NCBI RefSeq assembly: GCF_000241955.1
Contig: NC_016818.1
Span: 4,774,001-4,838,000, forward strand
Source of the DNA: Rahnella aquatilis CIP 78.65 = ATCC 33071
GTDB lineage: Bacteria > Pseudomonadota > Gammaproteobacteria > Enterobacterales > Enterobacteriaceae
Length of the DNA stretch: 64,000 bases
Direction of reading: 5' to 3'
Part shown: one piece after another, positions 42,910 through 54,090 of the stretch
Position numbering within the stretch: position 1 is the stretch's first letter
Layout of the letters: every line of letters begins with the position of its first letter
Made by a program: the position numbers and the translations under genes
The notes under the pieces: generated by a model
Told to the model about the DNA's origin: nothing
What the model saw: only the letters and a program-made list of their open reading frames with translations
Database searches by the model: none

Positions 42910-43839
42910 TCAGGCCTCCTGTTGTGCGAGGAAATCGTCTATTTCTTTGCGCCACGGGACAGAAGGTTGCGCACCAGGGCGCGTCACGGCAATCGCCGCC
43001 GCCGCATGCGCGAATCGTATCGCACAGTCCATCATTTTACCTTCAAGCAACGCGGTGACTAATGCACCGTTAAAGGTATCACCTGCGGCTATCGTATCGA
43101 CGGCTTTAACGCAGAACCCCGCAACCAACTTTCCTTCGCCGTTCTGGCTCAGCCAGACACCTTTACTGCCCAATGTAATGATGACGGTTGCGATGCCTTT
43201 GTCATGCAAAACTTTCGCGGCGCGATCGGCATCTTCATTATTATCGACTTTAATCCCCGTCAGCTTTTCGGCTTCTGTTTCATTCGGGGTGATCATATCC
43301 ACCCGCGCAAGCAGTTCATCGGGCAATTCACACGCCGGAGCCGGATTGAGGATAACCTGCGTGTCGTTGTCTTTGGCGATTTTCGCCGCCGCAATCACCG
43401 TCTCAAGCGGCGATTCCAGCTGCATTAATAAAGCAGACGCGCTGATGATCTGCTGTTTATAGCGATCAAGGTATTCCGGCGTCACAGCTTTATTCGCCCC
43501 CGCATCGATACCGATAACGTTCTCACCTTCCGCATTCACGAAAATCAGTGCAACGCCGGTGGTTGAGTCTTTGATGGCCTCGATGGGTTGCGTATCAATA
43601 CGGTCACTGGCCAGCTGTTTACGAACGCGCTCGCCAATATCGTCATCTCCCACACAGGCAATAAAAGAAATATCAGCACCACTGCGACCGGCTGCAACGG
43701 CCTGATTCGCCCCTTTGCCGCCAAAGGCTACAGTGTATTGCTTTCCAATAACCGTTTCGCCCGGTTGCGGGAAGTGGTTGATATTCAAAATGTGGTCAGC
43801 GTTGATACTGCCGAGTACCACCAGTTTGCCGGTTTTCAT
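42910..43839 (-). CDS. rbsK: Ribokinase
   Basis: RbsK phosphorylates ribose to ribose-5-phosphate with ATP, the first step after uptake. It is a 309-residue PfkB-family sugar kinase. The N-terminal signature is GGKGANQAVAAGRSGAD near 40-56 and the C-terminal one is AVDTIAAGDTFNGALVTAL near 245-263, where the Asp of GDTF is the catalytic base. A monovalent cation site is expected nearby. Its stop abuts the rbsR start, so the two are translationally linked. Confidence 0.96.
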   Translation of the reverse strand: MKTGKLVVLGSINADHILNINHFPQPGETVIGKQYTVAFGGKGANQAVAAGRSGADISFIACVGDDDIGERVRKQLASDRIDTQPIEAIKDSTTGVALIFVNAEGENVIGIDAGANKAVTPEYLDRYKQQIISASALLMQLESPLETVIAAAKIAKDNDTQVILNPAPACELPDELLARVDMITPNETEAEKLTGIKVDNNEDADRAAKVLHDKGIATVIITLGSKGVWLSQNGEGKLVAGFCVKAVDTIAAGDTFNGALVTALLEGKMMDCAIRFAHAAAAIAVTRPGAQPSVPWRKEIDDFLAQQEA

Positions 43840-43861
43840 GTGGAGATCCCTGAGTCAGATA

Positions 43862-43881
43862 GCGCCTCCCTCAGGAGGCGC
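43862..43881 (-). other. Hairpin between rbsB and rbsK
   Basis: GCGCCTCC, loop CTCA, GGAGGCGC form a perfect 8-base stem 25 bases beyond the rbsB stop, without a T-tract. It may protect the rbsB message 3' end, which fits the need for more binding protein than kinase, or attenuate read-through. Confidence 0.5.
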
Positions 43882-43906
43882 AGTTACAGCATAGATAAAA
43901 AGAGTA

Positions 43907-44797
43907 TTACGGCTGAGCAACCAGTTTCAAATCAACAGGAATAACAGCTGGCACTTTCTCGCCTTTCAGCACTTTATCCGCAGTCTGAATGCCGATCACA
44001 CCGATTTGTTCAGGACGCTGTGCCACAGTCGCACCCATTTTGCCGCTGTTAACCGCTTTGATACCGTCTTCGGTGCCGTCAAAGCCAACGACCAGCACAT
44101 CCGTTTTACCGGCAGTCTGCAGGGCGCGCAAAGCACCGAGCGCCATTTCGTCATTCTGAGCGAACACAGCCTGTACATCCTGATGTGCGGTCAGAAGATT
44201 CTGCATAACGTTCAGGCCCTTGGTGCGGTCGAAGTCAGCAGGCTGGCTGGCGAGGATCTGGAAATGGTGTTTTTCAGCGGCCTGAGCGAAACCTTTACCG
44301 CGTTCACGGGCAACAGACGTCCCGGCGATACCTTCGAGTTCAATGACTTTAGCGTTTTCGCCCAGTTTCTTGGCGATGTAATCACCGGCCATTTTACCGC
44401 CGAAGGCGTTATCGGACGCGACATGGCTGGCGACAACGCCTTTAGTTGCCTGACGGTCAAGGGTGATCACCGGGATTTTCGCCTGATTTGCCATCGCCAC
44501 GGCATTACCTACCGCATCAGAATCCGTCGGGTTGATCAGCATCAGCTTGGTGCCACGAACCGTCAGGTCCTGTACGTTTGCCAGCTCTTTCGCCGGGTTG
44601 TTCTGAGAATCAAGAACCACCAGGTTATAACCCAGTTTGTCCGCTTCTTTTTGCGCGCCGTCTTTCATGGAGACGAAGAACGGATTGTTCAGCGTGGAAA
44701 CGACCAGCGCAATGGTGTCTTTCGCCAGAACGTTAGCACTGAAAGAAGCGGTGATCGCTGCGGCGGAAACCCAGACAGCCAGTTTTTTCATATTCAT
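43907..44797 (-). CDS. rbsB: RbsB, periplasmic ribose-binding protein
   Basis: RbsB captures D-ribose in the periplasm and delivers it to RbsC; in E. coli it also serves chemotaxis through Trg. From the ATG at 44797 it is 296 residues, as in E. coli, with the AGGA ribosome site nine bases upstream; an ATG at 44803 is too close to it. The signal peptide is about 25 residues, ending in NVLA before KDTIALVVS. Binding-site landmarks are [14 protein letters not shown] near 34-47, [10 protein letters not shown] near 110-119 and [15 protein letters not shown] near 211-225. Confidence 0.96.
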   Translation of the reverse strand: MNMKKLAVWVSAAAITASFSANVLAKDTIALVVSTLNNPFFVSMKDGAQKEADKLGYNLVVLDSQNNPAKELANVQDLTVRGTKLMLINPTDSDAVGNAVAMANQAKIPVITLDRQATKGVVASHVASDNAFGGKMAGDYIAKKLGENAKVIELEGIAGTSVARERGKGFAQAAEKHHFQILASQPADFDRTKGLNVMQNLLTAHQDVQAVFAQNDEMALGALRALQTAGKTDVLVVGFDGTEDGIKAVNSGKMGATVAQRPEQIGVIGIQTADKVLKGEKVPAVIPVDLKLVAQP

Positions 44798-44820
44798 GGT
44801 CATAAGTCCTGTAGGAGAGT

Positions 44821-45792
44821 TTATTTGTTGCTTTTGTTATCCACCAGAACCGCCAGCAGAATGACAACTGCTTTTACGATCATCTGGTAGTAGGAAGAAA
44901 CACCTAATAAGTTCAAACCGTTATTCAGGAAGCCAAGGATCAATGCACCGATCAGCGTTCCAACAATGCGTCCTTTACCCCCGGACAGGCTGGTTCCCCC
45001 TAATACCACTGCGGCAATAGCATCCAGCTCATAACCTGTACCTGCGTTAGGCTGCGCAGAAGATAAGCGCGCCACTTCGATGATACTGGCCAGAGCGGCT
45101 AACAAACCACACAGGGAGTAGACGATAATTTTGACTTTATCGACGCTGATACCTGACAGACGCGTAGCGGATTCGTTACCACCCAGCGCGTAGATATAGC
45201 GCCCCAGCCGGGTGTGATGCAGCATGTACCACGCCGCAATAAACACCACAGCCATCAGCCAGACTGGCGTCGGGATACCCAGCGGGCGACCGATACCAAA
45301 CCAGCCAAATACATCAGCGACATCATTAAAACCGGTACTGATCGGACTGCCGTTGGTGTACACCATCGTGATGCCACGCAGCAACAACATCATGACCAGC
45401 GTAGCGATGAACGCCTGAACTTTACCTTTGGCCACAATCATTCCTGTGACGCCACCGACAGCAGCACCCAGCGCCAGTGCGGCACCCACGGCGACAAATG
45501 CGTTCACTTCCAGGCCGACAATCGAGGCAGCGACGGCACCGGTCAGCGCCAGCAAAGAGCCGACGGACAAATCGATACCGGACGTCAGGATCACCAGCGT
45601 CATCCCGACCGCCATAATGGCGTTGACGGACGTCTGCTGAAGGATGTTAAACAGGTTATTGACCGTAAAGAAATTCGGGCTCATGGAAGAGACCACGGCA
45701 ATCAACACCAGCAGCGCAATCAGAGACTTTTGCTCCAGCAACCACTCTTTACTGATCCAGCGCTTTTTAGCTGGCAATGTCTGAGAACTCAT
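44821..45792 (-). CDS. rbsC: RbsC, ribose ABC transporter permease
   Basis: RbsC is the membrane channel of the ribose importer. The 323 residues (E. coli 321) give about ten membrane helices. Family features include [20 protein letters not shown] near 64-83 and the ATPase-coupling segment [20 protein letters not shown] near 201-220. It starts six bases after rbsA and ends 23 bases before the rbsB start, so it lies in the middle of the operon. Confidence 0.96.
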   Translation of the reverse strand: MSSQTLPAKKRWISKEWLLEQKSLIALLVLIAVVSSMSPNFFTVNNLFNILQQTSVNAIMAVGMTLVILTSGIDLSVGSLLALTGAVAASIVGLEVNAFVAVGAALALGAAVGGVTGMIVAKGKVQAFIATLVMMLLLRGITMVYTNGSPISTGFNDVADVFGWFGIGRPLGIPTPVWLMAVVFIAAWYMLHHTRLGRYIYALGGNESATRLSGISVDKVKIIVYSLCGLLAALASIIEVARLSSAQPNAGTGYELDAIAAVVLGGTSLSGGKGRIVGTLIGALILGFLNNGLNLLGVSSYYQMIVKAVVILLAVLVDNKSNK

Positions 45793-45798
45793 ATCTGA

Positions 45799-47304
45799 TT
45801 ACTCCTGCGTCACGCCATATTGCTTGCCGACAGCGGCTGCCATCAACACTTCTTGCGTAGCCTGTTCTATCGGGAATTCACCGCTTAAATGACCTTCATG
45901 CATCACCAAAACCCGGTCACTCATACCGATCACTTCCGGCATTTCTGAGGAAACCAAAATGATGCTCAGCCCTTCGCGCTTGAACTGGTTTATAAGCTGG
46001 TAAATCTCTTTTTTGGCACCGACGTCAACGCCGCGCGTCGGTTCGTCGAGGATCAGGACTTTCGGCCGTGTCATTAAACCGCGGGCAATCGCCACTTTTT
46101 GCTGATTACCGCCGGATAGCAGACCGATGGTCTGCATCATCGACGGCGTTTTGATATTGAAGAGGCGGATGAAATCACCGACAGCCTGCTGTTCTTCGGC
46201 ATGTTTAAGGCGCCCGCCGCGGTGGCTGAAATAGCGCAAGGCGGTCAGCGACATGTTTTCTTTCACGGACATGCCGAGCACTAAACCGTCGCGCTTACGG
46301 TCTTCAGAGATGTAAACAATGCCGTTTGCCAGTCCGTCTTGCGGAGAGTGAGTTACGACTTCGCGGCCATCAAGCGCCACATAACCACTTTTACGCGGTA
46401 AGGCACCGTAGAGAATTTTCATCAGTTCGGTACGGCCCGCACCCATCAAACCGGAAATGCCCAGAATTTCGCCGCTGTGCAAATCAAAGCTGACGTTATC
46501 TACGCCGGGTCCGCTGACATCGCGCACCTGCAAACGCAGCGCACCACGTTCATGATAAATACGCGGATATTGTTCTTCCAGACGGCGACCCACCATCATT
46601 TCAATCAGCGTGTCTTCTTCAAGCGAACTGACCGGACGCTCTGCGATGAACTGCCCGTCACGAAATACCGTCACGTCGTCGCAGATTTCGAAGATTTCTT
46701 TCATGCGGTGAGATATGTAAACCACACCACAGCCAGCGGCTTTCAGTTCACGGATCACGCTAAATAAAGAGGCGGTTTCGGTATCGGTCAGGGCATCCGT
46801 CGGCTCATCCATAATAATGACTTTGGATTCAAAGCTGAGCACTTTGGCAATCTCGACCATCTGTTGGTCGCCGATGGATAAGTCACCCACCAGCCGATCG
46901 CTTTTGTAACGCAGATTCAGGCGCGCCAGCAGTTTATCGGCTTCGGCATACATCTTTTTCCAGTTGATGCGGCCAAAACCGTTCACAAACTCACGGCCAA
47001 GGAAGATGTTTTCAGCAATGGTCAGTTGGGGGATCAGATTTAATTCCTGATGGATAATACCGATCCCAGCTTCCTGCGACGCTTTCGGACCGTTGAACGT
47101 CGCTTCCTTACCCAGAAAATGTACTGAGCCGGCATCTTTTTGGTAGATGCCGGTCAGCACTTTCATCATGGTGGACTTGCCCGCGCCGTTTTCTCCCACT
47201 AACGCCATCACACGTCCCGGATAGACGCTAAGCGCCGCGCCGGAAAGTGCTTTTACGCCGGGAAAGGCTTTATCAATGCCTGTCAGTTGCAGCAAAGGTT
47301 GCAT
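45799..47304 (-). CDS. rbsA: RbsA, ribose ABC transporter ATP-binding protein
   Basis: RbsA powers ribose uptake and has two fused ATPase domains in 501 residues. The N-terminal domain has a complete Walker [10 protein letters not shown] near 37-45, signature [12 protein letters not shown] and Walker [12 protein letters not shown]. In the C-terminal domain the Walker A region is degenerate ([11 protein letters not shown] near 287-297) although the signature [15 protein letters not shown] and Walker [13 protein letters not shown] are intact. This asymmetry is normal in sugar-type CUT2 transporters. It follows rbsD after seven bases. Confidence 0.96.
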   Translation of the reverse strand: MQPLLQLTGIDKAFPGVKALSGAALSVYPGRVMALVGENGAGKSTMMKVLTGIYQKDAGSVHFLGKEATFNGPKASQEAGIGIIHQELNLIPQLTIAENIFLGREFVNGFGRINWKKMYAEADKLLARLNLRYKSDRLVGDLSIGDQQMVEIAKVLSFESKVIIMDEPTDALTDTETASLFSVIRELKAAGCGVVYISHRMKEIFEICDDVTVFRDGQFIAERPVSSLEEDTLIEMMVGRRLEEQYPRIYHERGALRLQVRDVSGPGVDNVSFDLHSGEILGISGLMGAGRTELMKILYGALPRKSGYVALDGREVVTHSPQDGLANGIVYISEDRKRDGLVLGMSVKENMSLTALRYFSHRGGRLKHAEEQQAVGDFIRLFNIKTPSMMQTIGLLSGGNQQKVAIARGLMTRPKVLILDEPTRGVDVGAKKEIYQLINQFKREGLSIILVSSEMPEVIGMSDRVLVMHEGHLSGEFPIEQATQEVLMAAAVGKQYGVTQE

Positions 47305-47311
47305 AAAAGCC

Positions 47312-47731
47312 TCAGAAGGTTACGCCGGCACACAGAATAACGTTCGCGTAAGGCGAACATTCCCCGCTGCGGATCACAGCCCGACTTTTTTCGGTTTGTG
47401 CTTTGAATGCCTCATGACTGACGTAATCCAAAGCAATGGTATTTCCCTGGTGTTGTTCGAGTTGTGTCAATTGGGTGAGCAACGCTTCATGGAGTTGAGG
47501 ATTTTTAGTGAGGATTTCCTCTGCGAGGATAGCCCGCTCAACCTGCATCTCATGTGTCACTACCTCTAAGACTTGTAAAAAGGTGGGGACTCCCTGGGTT
47601 AGCGCCAGATCGATGCGTTGGCAAGCTGCTGGCACCGGAAGACCGGCATCGCCAATAACCAGCTGATCGGTGTGACCTAACCTGGCAATAACATGTGAGA
47701 CTTCGGCATTTAACAGCGATGACTTCTTCAT
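47312..47731 (-). CDS. rbsD: RbsD, D-ribose pyranase
   Basis: RbsD interconverts beta-pyranose and beta-furanose ribose, supplying the furanose used by ribokinase. The 139 residues equal E. coli RbsD. The catalytic residues lie in the conserved [20 protein letters not shown] near 10-29 (with His20) and in the C-terminal [19 protein letters not shown] near 121-139. AGGAG lies seven bases before the ATG. It is the first gene of rbsDACBKR, and an RbsR operator sits just 14 bases upstream of its start. Confidence 0.95.
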   Translation of the reverse strand: MKKSSLLNAEVSHVIARLGHTDQLVIGDAGLPVPAACQRIDLALTQGVPTFLQVLEVVTHEMQVERAILAEEILTKNPQLHEALLTQLTQLEQHQGNTIALDYVSHEAFKAQTEKSRAVIRSGECSPYANVILCAGVTF

Positions 47732-47744
47732 TATGAACTCCTAC

Positions 47745-47840
47745 AGCGAAACGTTTCGCTCGCTGATGAGTTTATAAAGATTAACGGACATGGCAATGAA
47801 GTTATGGTGGAATTGTGATCAGCATCGAAACGTTTCGCTG
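47745..47840 (-). promoter_or_regulatory. Control region of the ribose operon with two RbsR operators
   Basis: Two palindromes share the core CGAAACGTTTCG: AGCGAAACGTTTCGCT at 47745-47760 and TCGAAACGTTTCGC at 47825-47838. Their centres are 79 bases apart. The first matches the E. coli RbsR operator and lies in the 5'UTR of rbsD; the second lies upstream of the likely promoter (TTTATAAAC near 47769-47777). A TGTGAT half-site for CRP abuts the upstream operator. Confidence 0.85.
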
Positions 47841-47904
47841 AAGGATTCAAAAACAGCGGAGGAATTTGAGTTAATCGTTTCGTAAAAGCAGAAGCAGAAA
47901 TAAA

Positions 47905-47928
47905 ACAGGGTACCCGAAGGTACCCTGT
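47905..47928 (-). terminator. Rho-independent terminator of kup
   Basis: ACAGGGTACC and GGTACCCTGT form a perfect 10-base stem around CGAA (TTCG on the minus strand), followed by TTTTATTT in the minus direction. It is nearly the same module as the typA terminator. Confidence 0.85.
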
Positions 47929-47946
47929 GAGCAGCGGAAATGAGGA

Positions 47947-49815
47947 TCAGATTTCGACCTGCGTGCCGAGTTCAATTACCCGGTTCGGCGGAATTTCAAA
48001 CTGATCCGGCGCACGCAGGGCATTGCGGCTGAGTGCCATAAAGAGTTTTCCCCGGAAGTAGAGATACCACGGACGCTTGGTCAGGATCAGCGATTCATGC
48101 GACATAAAGAATGACGTTTCCATCATCCGGCACGGCAAGCCTTCCAGACCACAACGGTGGAACACTTCTTCCACATTCGGCGTCTCTTTAAACCCGTAAC
48201 TGGCCACAACACGCCAGAACGTCGGCGAAAGCTGCTCGATAGTGACTCGCCGGACGTTATGCACATAAGGCGCATCTTCCGTGCGCAGCGTCAGCAGTAC
48301 CACGCGCTCATGCAATACTTTGTTGTGTTTAAGGTTGTGCAACAACGCAAACGGAATGACGTTGATGGCACGCGACATATACACAGCCGTTCCCGGAACA
48401 CGCACCGGCGGGGATTTCTCCAGAGAGGCGATCATCGCCTCCAGGGAATTCCCGTGCTCGTTCATACGACGCATAAGGCGGAAGCGCTCGCTTTTCCAGG
48501 TGGTCATAACAATGAACATGCACAGACCCAGCGTCAGCGGCAACCAGCCACCGGAGAACAGTTTAGTGGCGTTCGCCGCGAACAGCGGAATATCCATAAA
48601 CAGCAGTCCGATCGCCAAAAGTCCAACCAGGAACGGTTTCCAGTGCCAGTTTTTGAGCGCAACCGTACAGGAAAGAATACTGGTCAGCACCATCGTACCG
48701 GTTACGGCAATACCGTATGCCGCTGCCAGATTACTCGAATGCTCGAAGCTGGCGATAACAATAACTACTGCAAAATACAGCAACCAGTTGATGGCCGGGA
48801 TGTAAATCTGTCCCGCTTCCATTTCTGAGGTGTGGATGATGCGCATCGGTGGTAAATAGCCCAAACGCACAGCCTGACGCGTCAGGGAGAACACACCGGA
48901 AATAACCGCCTGAGAGGCGATAATGGTGGCGAGCGTTGCCAGAATCAGTAACGGGATTAATGCCCAGTCAGGTGCCAGCAGGAAGAACGGGTTCTTAATC
49001 GACTCCGGATCTTTGAGCAGCAATGCGCCCTGACCGAAATAGTTTAGCACCAGAGAAGGCAACACCACGGTGAACCAGGCAAGACGGATAGGGAATTTCC
49101 CGAAGTGCCCCATATCGGCATATAACGCTTCAACACCGGTAATCGACAGAACCACCGCGCCAAGTGCCAGGAAGGAAAACGACTTATGCTCAATAAAGAA
49201 GTTAACTGCCCACATCGGGTTCATGGCGCGCAGCACTTCAGGGTTCTGCATGATGCTGTTCACACCGAGAACAGCCAGCGTCAGGAACCACAGCAACATC
49301 ACCGGCGCAAAGAGTTTGCCGACAATACCGGTGCCGTGTTTCTGAATAATGAAAAGCAGCGTCAGGACAGTGATAGAAAGTGGGACGATATAAGGATCGA
49401 GTGAAGGTGCTGCGATTTCGAGACCTTCCATCGCGGAAAGCACTGAAATAGCCGGTGTGATCACCACTTCACCATAGAAGAAACTTCCGCCGATCAGGCC
49501 AAGGATGACCAGAACCGCAGTGGTGCGTGCCGACGTGTTTCTGCCTGCCAGAGACATCAGCGTCAAAATACCGCCTTCGCCTGCATTGTCCGCCCGCATC
49601 ACGTAAGTGAGGTACTTGAGCGAAACAATAAGGATTAACATCCAGAAAATCAGAGAAAGAAAACCAAAAACGACGCTGGGTTCAACGTTAAAACCATAGT
49701 GACCAGAAAAACACTCTCTCAAGGTATAGAGAGGGCTGGTACCAATGTCGCCATAGACCACACCAATGGCGGCCAGGGTTACTGCTGGGAGTGACCGTTT
49801 ATGTTCAGTGCTCAT
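47947..49815 (-). CDS. kup: Kup (TrkD), low-affinity potassium uptake permease
   Basis: Kup imports potassium with protons and matters most at low pH or high osmolarity. The 622 residues equal E. coli Kup. The membrane half (to about residue 430) has the family signature [20 protein letters not shown] near 16-35, with the charged Asp in GDIGTS, and [20 protein letters not shown] near 111-130. A cytoplasmic C-terminal domain of about 190 residues follows ([20 protein letters not shown]). In E. coli it also borders the rbs operon and ravA. Confidence 0.96.
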   Translation of the reverse strand: MSTEHKRSLPAVTLAAIGVVYGDIGTSPLYTLRECFSGHYGFNVEPSVVFGFLSLIFWMLILIVSLKYLTYVMRADNAGEGGILTLMSLAGRNTSARTTAVLVILGLIGGSFFYGEVVITPAISVLSAMEGLEIAAPSLDPYIVPLSITVLTLLFIIQKHGTGIVGKLFAPVMLLWFLTLAVLGVNSIMQNPEVLRAMNPMWAVNFFIEHKSFSFLALGAVVLSITGVEALYADMGHFGKFPIRLAWFTVVLPSLVLNYFGQGALLLKDPESIKNPFFLLAPDWALIPLLILATLATIIASQAVISGVFSLTRQAVRLGYLPPMRIIHTSEMEAGQIYIPAINWLLYFAVVIVIASFEHSSNLAAAYGIAVTGTMVLTSILSCTVALKNWHWKPFLVGLLAIGLLFMDIPLFAANATKLFSGGWLPLTLGLCMFIVMTTWKSERFRLMRRMNEHGNSLEAMIASLEKSPPVRVPGTAVYMSRAINVIPFALLHNLKHNKVLHERVVLLTLRTEDAPYVHNVRRVTIEQLSPTFWRVVASYGFKETPNVEEVFHRCGLEGLPCRMMETSFFMSHESLILTKRPWYLYFRGKLFMALSRNALRAPDQFEIPPNRVIELGTQVEI

Positions 49816-50082
49816 ATTTCGTTTCTTTTTTGCTCGAACATCCGTAAGCGATGTGTGCGCTCAGACTAATGATGCCCACTAAAAGGCGCACAGTATGCAC
49901 GAATAAATCAGATTGCCTACCCTTAAATGTGCAGTTAAACCGGCGTTCCTATGAACGAGGTCACATTTCAGATAATAGAAAATTTTTAGTAATCAACAAG
50001 CTATAACGATAAAAATAAACGTGGCATATCGTTACCAGCCAGTACACTATTCAATAACTCAATGGAAACCGGAAGAGACAGT

Positions 50083-51591
50083 ATGGCGCAATCCCCCCTT
50101 CTGGCAGAACGGATCGCCCGTCTTGCTAACGCATTAGAACATGGCCTGTACGAGCGGCAGGATGCCATAAGACTTTGCCTGCTGGCAGCCCTGTGCGGCG
50201 AAAGCGTTTTTCTGCTCGGCCCGCCGGGCATTGCAAAAAGCCTGATTGCCCGACGCCTGAAATTTGCGTTCCGCCATGCCCGCGCTTTTGAATATCTTAT
50301 GACGCGCTTTTCCACGCCGGAAGAAGTCTTTGGTCCGCTGTCGATTCAGGCCCTGAAAGATGAAGGCCGCTATCTGCGTCTGACCGAAGGTTACTTGCCG
50401 GAAGCTGAAATTGTCTTCCTTGATGAAATCTGGAAGGCAGGCCCGGCCATCCTCAATACGTTGCTGACCGCCATCAACGAACGCCGATTCCGTAATGGAG
50501 AACGCGAAGAGCCCATTCCTATGCGTCTGCTGGTCAGTGCTTCCAACGAATTACCTGAAGCCGACGGTGGCCTGGAAGCACTCTACGACCGCATGCTGAT
50601 CCGTCTGTGGCTGGATAAAGTGCAGGATAAGCAAAATTTCCGCTCACTGCTGACCAGCCGGAACAATGAAAGCGCCAATCCGGTGGCAGAGTCCCTGAGT
50701 ATCAGCGATGAAGAATACCAACAATGGCAGCCGGAGATCGACAAAGTCAATCTTTCAGACAGTTGCTTTGAACTGATCTTCCAGTTGCGTCAGCGCCTTG
50801 ATGCCCTGGATACCGCACCTTATGTTTCTGACCGTCGCTGGAAAAAGGCTCTGCGCCTGTTGCAGGCCTGCGCATTTTTCAGTGGCAGAAAAGCGATCAC
50901 ACAGGTGGATCTGATCCTGCTGAAAGACTGTTTATGGCATGATCTCAATACGTATAACCTGTTGCAAACCCAGATTGAGCAACTGATCACCGAACAGGCT
51001 TATCAGCAGCAGACTCTGTTGATGAAAATCCAGCAGCTAAATCAGCAATGGATGCAACATCAGCAGCAACAGAGCTCGCGTCAGTCAGTCAAACTGGGCA
51101 AGAAAGCCGGCATTTTCAGCCGTAAGCCACAATACAGCCTGCCTGAATCACTCAATACCCCCAACCTGACTTTATTATTGCAAACGCCTTTGCATCTGCA
51201 TGAAATAAAAGTCACACACCTGCTCTTCGAACGCAGCATCCTGGAAGAGTGGCTAAATAAAGGAGGCGTACTGAAAGCCAAACTCAACGGGATTGGTTTT
51301 GTACAAACCGTGGATTTGGAAATCGATGATAAACAGCAAATTCTGGTGCTGGATGTCAGCCGTCAGAGCACACCGCTGACGCTGCCGGGCCACGAACATA
51401 TTGCCGTTCCCGACGAAATGAAAAATACGCTGAGTGACCTGACCGCAAAACTGGCGCAGCAGAGGCATGAATTCAGCCAGCAGCAAAACTGTCTGTTTGT
51501 TCCGGCAGAATGGATGGCAAAAATAGAAGCCAGTCTGCTGCAGGTTGCTGAACAGTTGCGTCATCAGCAACAGACATTCAGCGGTCACTGA
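50083..51591 (+). CDS. ravA: RavA, MoxR-family AAA+ ATPase
   Basis: RavA forms a hexamer that binds the acid-stress lysine decarboxylase LdcI, keeping it from inhibition by ppGpp, and works with ViaA on respiratory iron-sulfur complexes. I start at the ATG at 50083 (502 residues; GGAAGAG upstream), not 50062. Walker A is GPPGIAKS (46-53), Walker B is [13 protein letters not shown] near 109-121, and the sensor lies in [20 protein letters not shown] near 157-176. The C-terminal triple-helix and LARA regions (about 310-440) contact LdcI. viaA follows after two bases. Confidence 0.94.
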   Translation: MAQSPLLAERIARLANALEHGLYERQDAIRLCLLAALCGESVFLLGPPGIAKSLIARRLKFAFRHARAFEYLMTRFSTPEEVFGPLSIQALKDEGRYLRLTEGYLPEAEIVFLDEIWKAGPAILNTLLTAINERRFRNGEREEPIPMRLLVSASNELPEADGGLEALYDRMLIRLWLDKVQDKQNFRSLLTSRNNESANPVAESLSISDEEYQQWQPEIDKVNLSDSCFELIFQLRQRLDALDTAPYVSDRRWKKALRLLQACAFFSGRKAITQVDLILLKDCLWHDLNTYNLLQTQIEQLITEQAYQQQTLLMKIQQLNQQWMQHQQQQSSRQSVKLGKKAGIFSRKPQYSLPESLNTPNLTLLLQTPLHLHEIKVTHLLFERSILEEWLNKGGVLKAKLNGIGFVQTVDLEIDDKQQILVLDVSRQSTPLTLPGHEHIAVPDEMKNTLSDLTAKLAQQRHEFSQQQNCLFVPAEWMAKIEASLLQVAEQLRHQQQTFSGH

Positions 51592-51593
51592 TC

Positions 51594-53063
51594 ATGTTCA
51601 GTCTGGAGTCCCTGGACCTTCTGCTGGCCATCAGTGAAGCCGAATTGATTGAAGAACTGATCGTTGGCTTGCTGGCAGCGCCTGCACTGACGGTTTTCTT
51701 CGAGAAATTTCCACGTCTCAGGCGTGCACTGACCAAAGATCTCCCCGAATGGAAATTGCGCCTGCGCCAGAGGATCCACGAAACACCTGTTCCTCATGAG
51801 CTGGCGAAAGAGTTCTATCTTTTTCAGCATTGCCAGCAGCTCGACGCCACGACTTTTCAGTCCGGGCTGGCTTCTCTTATCGATGAACTGGTGCAACTCA
51901 GCTCCCCTTTTGCCACTGAAGCCCGCACCCTGCAGGAAAATAATGAAACCTCGCGTACAGCGAAAACCGGCAACAGCTTTCATACCTTATTTCTCCAGCG
52001 CTGGCGCCTGAACCTGACCTTCCAGACGGTGAACGTTCATCATCAGTTACTCGAACAGGAACAGGAGCAGTTGCAGGAAGAATTACTGCAACGCCTGCAA
52101 CTCAGCAGCGAGTTGTCTCCTTTATTAGCCGAGAACGACACAGCCGCCGGGCGTTTATGGGATATGAGTAAAGGGAAGCGTCTGCGGGGTGATATTCAGT
52201 CGCTGGCGCGGTTTGGCGCATTCCTTCAGCAGCAGCCTGAACTGATGCATCTGGCCGAACAACTGGGCCGCAGCCAGACGGTTAAAACCAGTCCGCATGA
52301 AGATGCAAAAATGGAAACGCACCGGCTGATGGTGCGCGAACCCGCGACAGTGCCGGAAGAAGTGAACGGCATTCATCAGAGCGATGATATTTTGCGCCTG
52401 ATGCCAACGGAGCTGGTGACGCTGGGACTGCCTGAGCTTGAATACGAATTTTACCGCCGCTTGCTGGAAAAGCGTCTGATGACATATCGCCTGCAAGGGG
52501 ACGTCTGGCGCGAGAAAGTGGTCAAACGTCCGGTGGTCTATCAGCAACAGGAACCGCAACCGCGCGGGCCTTTTGTCGTCTGCGTCGATACGTCCGGTTC
52601 AATGGGTGGCTTTAACGAACAGTGCGCCAAAGCATTCTGCCTGGCATTACTGAAGATCGCACTGGCGGATAACCGCCGATGTTACATCATGTTGTTCGCC
52701 AGTGAAGTGATCCATTATGAGCTGACCTCAAATGGCGGCCTCGATCAGGCGCTGCGCTTTCTGGGGCAACATTTTCGCGGCGGTACCGATCTGGCAGCCT
52801 GTCTGAATGCCACACTGGATAAACTCGCTTCTCCGCAGTGGGAGGATGCTGATGCTGTGGTGATCTCGGACTTTATCGCCCAACGGCTGCCAGATGAAGT
52901 ACAAAAGAAAGTCAGGGTGCTGCAACGGGAAAAACATCACCGCTTTCATGCCCTGGCAATGTCACACTATGGCAAGCCCGGCATTCTGCGTATCTTCGAT
53001 CACATCTGGCGCTTTGACACCGGGGTCAAAAGCCGCGTACAGCGACGCTGGCAGAGAAATTAA
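51594..53063 (+). CDS. viaA: ViaA, von Willebrand factor A partner of RavA
   Basis: ViaA binds RavA and stimulates its ATPase; in E. coli the pair interacts with the Nuo and Frd respiratory complexes. It is 489 residues (E. coli 483). The N-terminal 300 residues are helical and charged. The C-terminal VWA domain starts near 325, with the metal-ion-dependent adhesion site DTSGS at 332-336 and the partner acid in [14 protein letters not shown] near 421-434. It starts two bases after ravA, so coupling is certain. asnC begins only 20 bases after its stop. Confidence 0.94.
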   Translation: MFSLESLDLLLAISEAELIEELIVGLLAAPALTVFFEKFPRLRRALTKDLPEWKLRLRQRIHETPVPHELAKEFYLFQHCQQLDATTFQSGLASLIDELVQLSSPFATEARTLQENNETSRTAKTGNSFHTLFLQRWRLNLTFQTVNVHHQLLEQEQEQLQEELLQRLQLSSELSPLLAENDTAAGRLWDMSKGKRLRGDIQSLARFGAFLQQQPELMHLAEQLGRSQTVKTSPHEDAKMETHRLMVREPATVPEEVNGIHQSDDILRLMPTELVTLGLPELEYEFYRRLLEKRLMTYRLQGDVWREKVVKRPVVYQQQEPQPRGPFVVCVDTSGSMGGFNEQCAKAFCLALLKIALADNRRCYIMLFASEVIHYELTSNGGLDQALRFLGQHFRGGTDLAACLNATLDKLASPQWEDADAVVISDFIAQRLPDEVQKKVRVLQREKHHRFHALAMSHYGKPGILRIFDHIWRFDTGVKSRVQRRWQRN

Positions 53064-53083
53064 GCCTAAAGGGAAAGATAACC

Positions 53084-53545
53084 ATGACTGAAATTTATCA
53101 GCTCGATGAGCTGGATCGCGGGATCCTCAACGCCCTGATGGATAACGCCCGTACACCTTATGCCGAACTGGCAAAAGTATTCACCGTCAGCCCGGGGACG
53201 ATCCACGTCCGCGTCGAGAAAATGAAACAGGCGGGCATCATTACCGGCGCGCATATCACCGTCAATCCTAAACAACTGGGTTATGACGTATGCTGTTTTA
53301 TTGGCATCATTTTAAAAAGTGCCAAAGACTATCCGTCGGCCCTGAAAAAGCTCGAGAGTATAGAAGAAGTGGTTGAAGCCTATTACACCACCGGGCATTA
53401 CAGTATTTTTATTAAGATCATGTGCCGCTCAATTGATTCCCTTCAGCACGTACTTATCAACAAGATCCAGACGATTGATGAGATCCAGTCAACCGAGACC
53501 TTGATCTCCCTGCAGAACCCCATTACACGCACCATCCAGCCCTGA
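53084..53545 (+). CDS. asnC: AsnC, Lrp/AsnC-family transcriptional regulator
   Basis: In E. coli AsnC activates asnA (asparagine synthetase A) and is inhibited by asparagine. The 153-residue protein has the N-terminal helix-turn-helix (LDRGILNALMDNARTPYAEL near 9-28 and FTVSPGTIHVRVEKMKQAG near 34-52). A C-terminal RAM domain follows, which binds the amino-acid effector (HYSIFIKIMCRSIDSLQ near 106-122). Its classic neighbour asnA is absent; asnC lies in line with ravA-viaA instead. An AAAGGGAAAG ribosome site precedes the ATG. mioC is 88 bases downstream. Confidence 0.94.
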   Translation: MTEIYQLDELDRGILNALMDNARTPYAELAKVFTVSPGTIHVRVEKMKQAGIITGAHITVNPKQLGYDVCCFIGIILKSAKDYPSALKKLESIEEVVEAYYTTGHYSIFIKIMCRSIDSLQHVLINKIQTIDEIQSTETLISLQNPITRTIQP

Positions 53546-53566
53546 AGCCAAATTTCTATACCCCTA

Positions 53567-53575
53567 TTATCCACA
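53567..53575 (+). promoter_or_regulatory. DnaA box in the mioC promoter
   Basis: A perfect TTATCCACA, 59 bases before the mioC start and just ahead of a TACAAT -10-like box (53602-53607). In E. coli DnaA represses mioC transcription, which enters oriC, through a box in the same place. Confidence 0.8.
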
Positions 53576-53633
53576 GGTAGATCCCAGCTCATTCACAGCG
53601 TACAATAGTCTCCTTTTCTCGGGTGAGAGCATT

Positions 53634-54077
53634 ATGTCTGACATTACCCTGATTAGTGGCAGTACGCTTGGCAGCGCCGAATATGTCGCGGAACACGTGG
53701 CAGAGAAACTGGAAGAAGCCGGTTTTTCCACTCAGTTGTTTCATGGCCCGGAGCTGTATGAAGTCCCGCAGGAAGGGATCTGGCTGGTTGTGTGTTCAAC
53801 CCACGGTGCAGGTGAACTGCCCGATAATCTGCAACCTTTTATGGAGCAGCTGGAAGATCAGCAACCGGATCTGTCTAAAGTTCGCTTTGGTGCCTTAGGT
53901 TTAGGCAGCAGTGAATATGACACTTTCTGTGGCGCGATCAGTTCTCTGGATAAGAAACTGACGTCACTCGGGGCAAAAAGGATCGGTGATCGTCTTGAGA
54001 TCGACGTGACCCAATACGAAATTCCTGAAGATCCCGCAGAGGTTTGGGTGATCAACTGGATTAATTTGATCAAATAA
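53634..54077 (+). CDS. mioC: MioC, flavodoxin-like FMN protein
   Basis: MioC is a short FMN-binding electron-transfer protein reported to support biotin synthase; its gene is better known because its transcription crosses oriC. The 147 residues match E. coli. The FMN phosphate loop is ISGSTLGSAEYVAE near 7-20, and the isoalloxazine-binding loops are CSTHGAGELPDN near 54-65 and LGLGSSEYDTFCG near 87-99. It ends 14 bases before the oriC region. Confidence 0.94.
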   Translation: MSDITLISGSTLGSAEYVAEHVAEKLEEAGFSTQLFHGPELYEVPQEGIWLVVCSTHGAGELPDNLQPFMEQLEDQQPDLSKVRFGALGLGSSEYDTFCGAISSLDKKLTSLGAKRIGDRLEIDVTQYEIPEDPAEVWVINWINLIK

Positions 54078-54090
54078 GTGTAAATTTCAG

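Noticed and set aside
44006..44890. A 294-codon open frame antisense to rbsB
   Set aside because: Its length comes from strong codon bias on the rbsB strand. There is no ribosome site and no recognisable domain.
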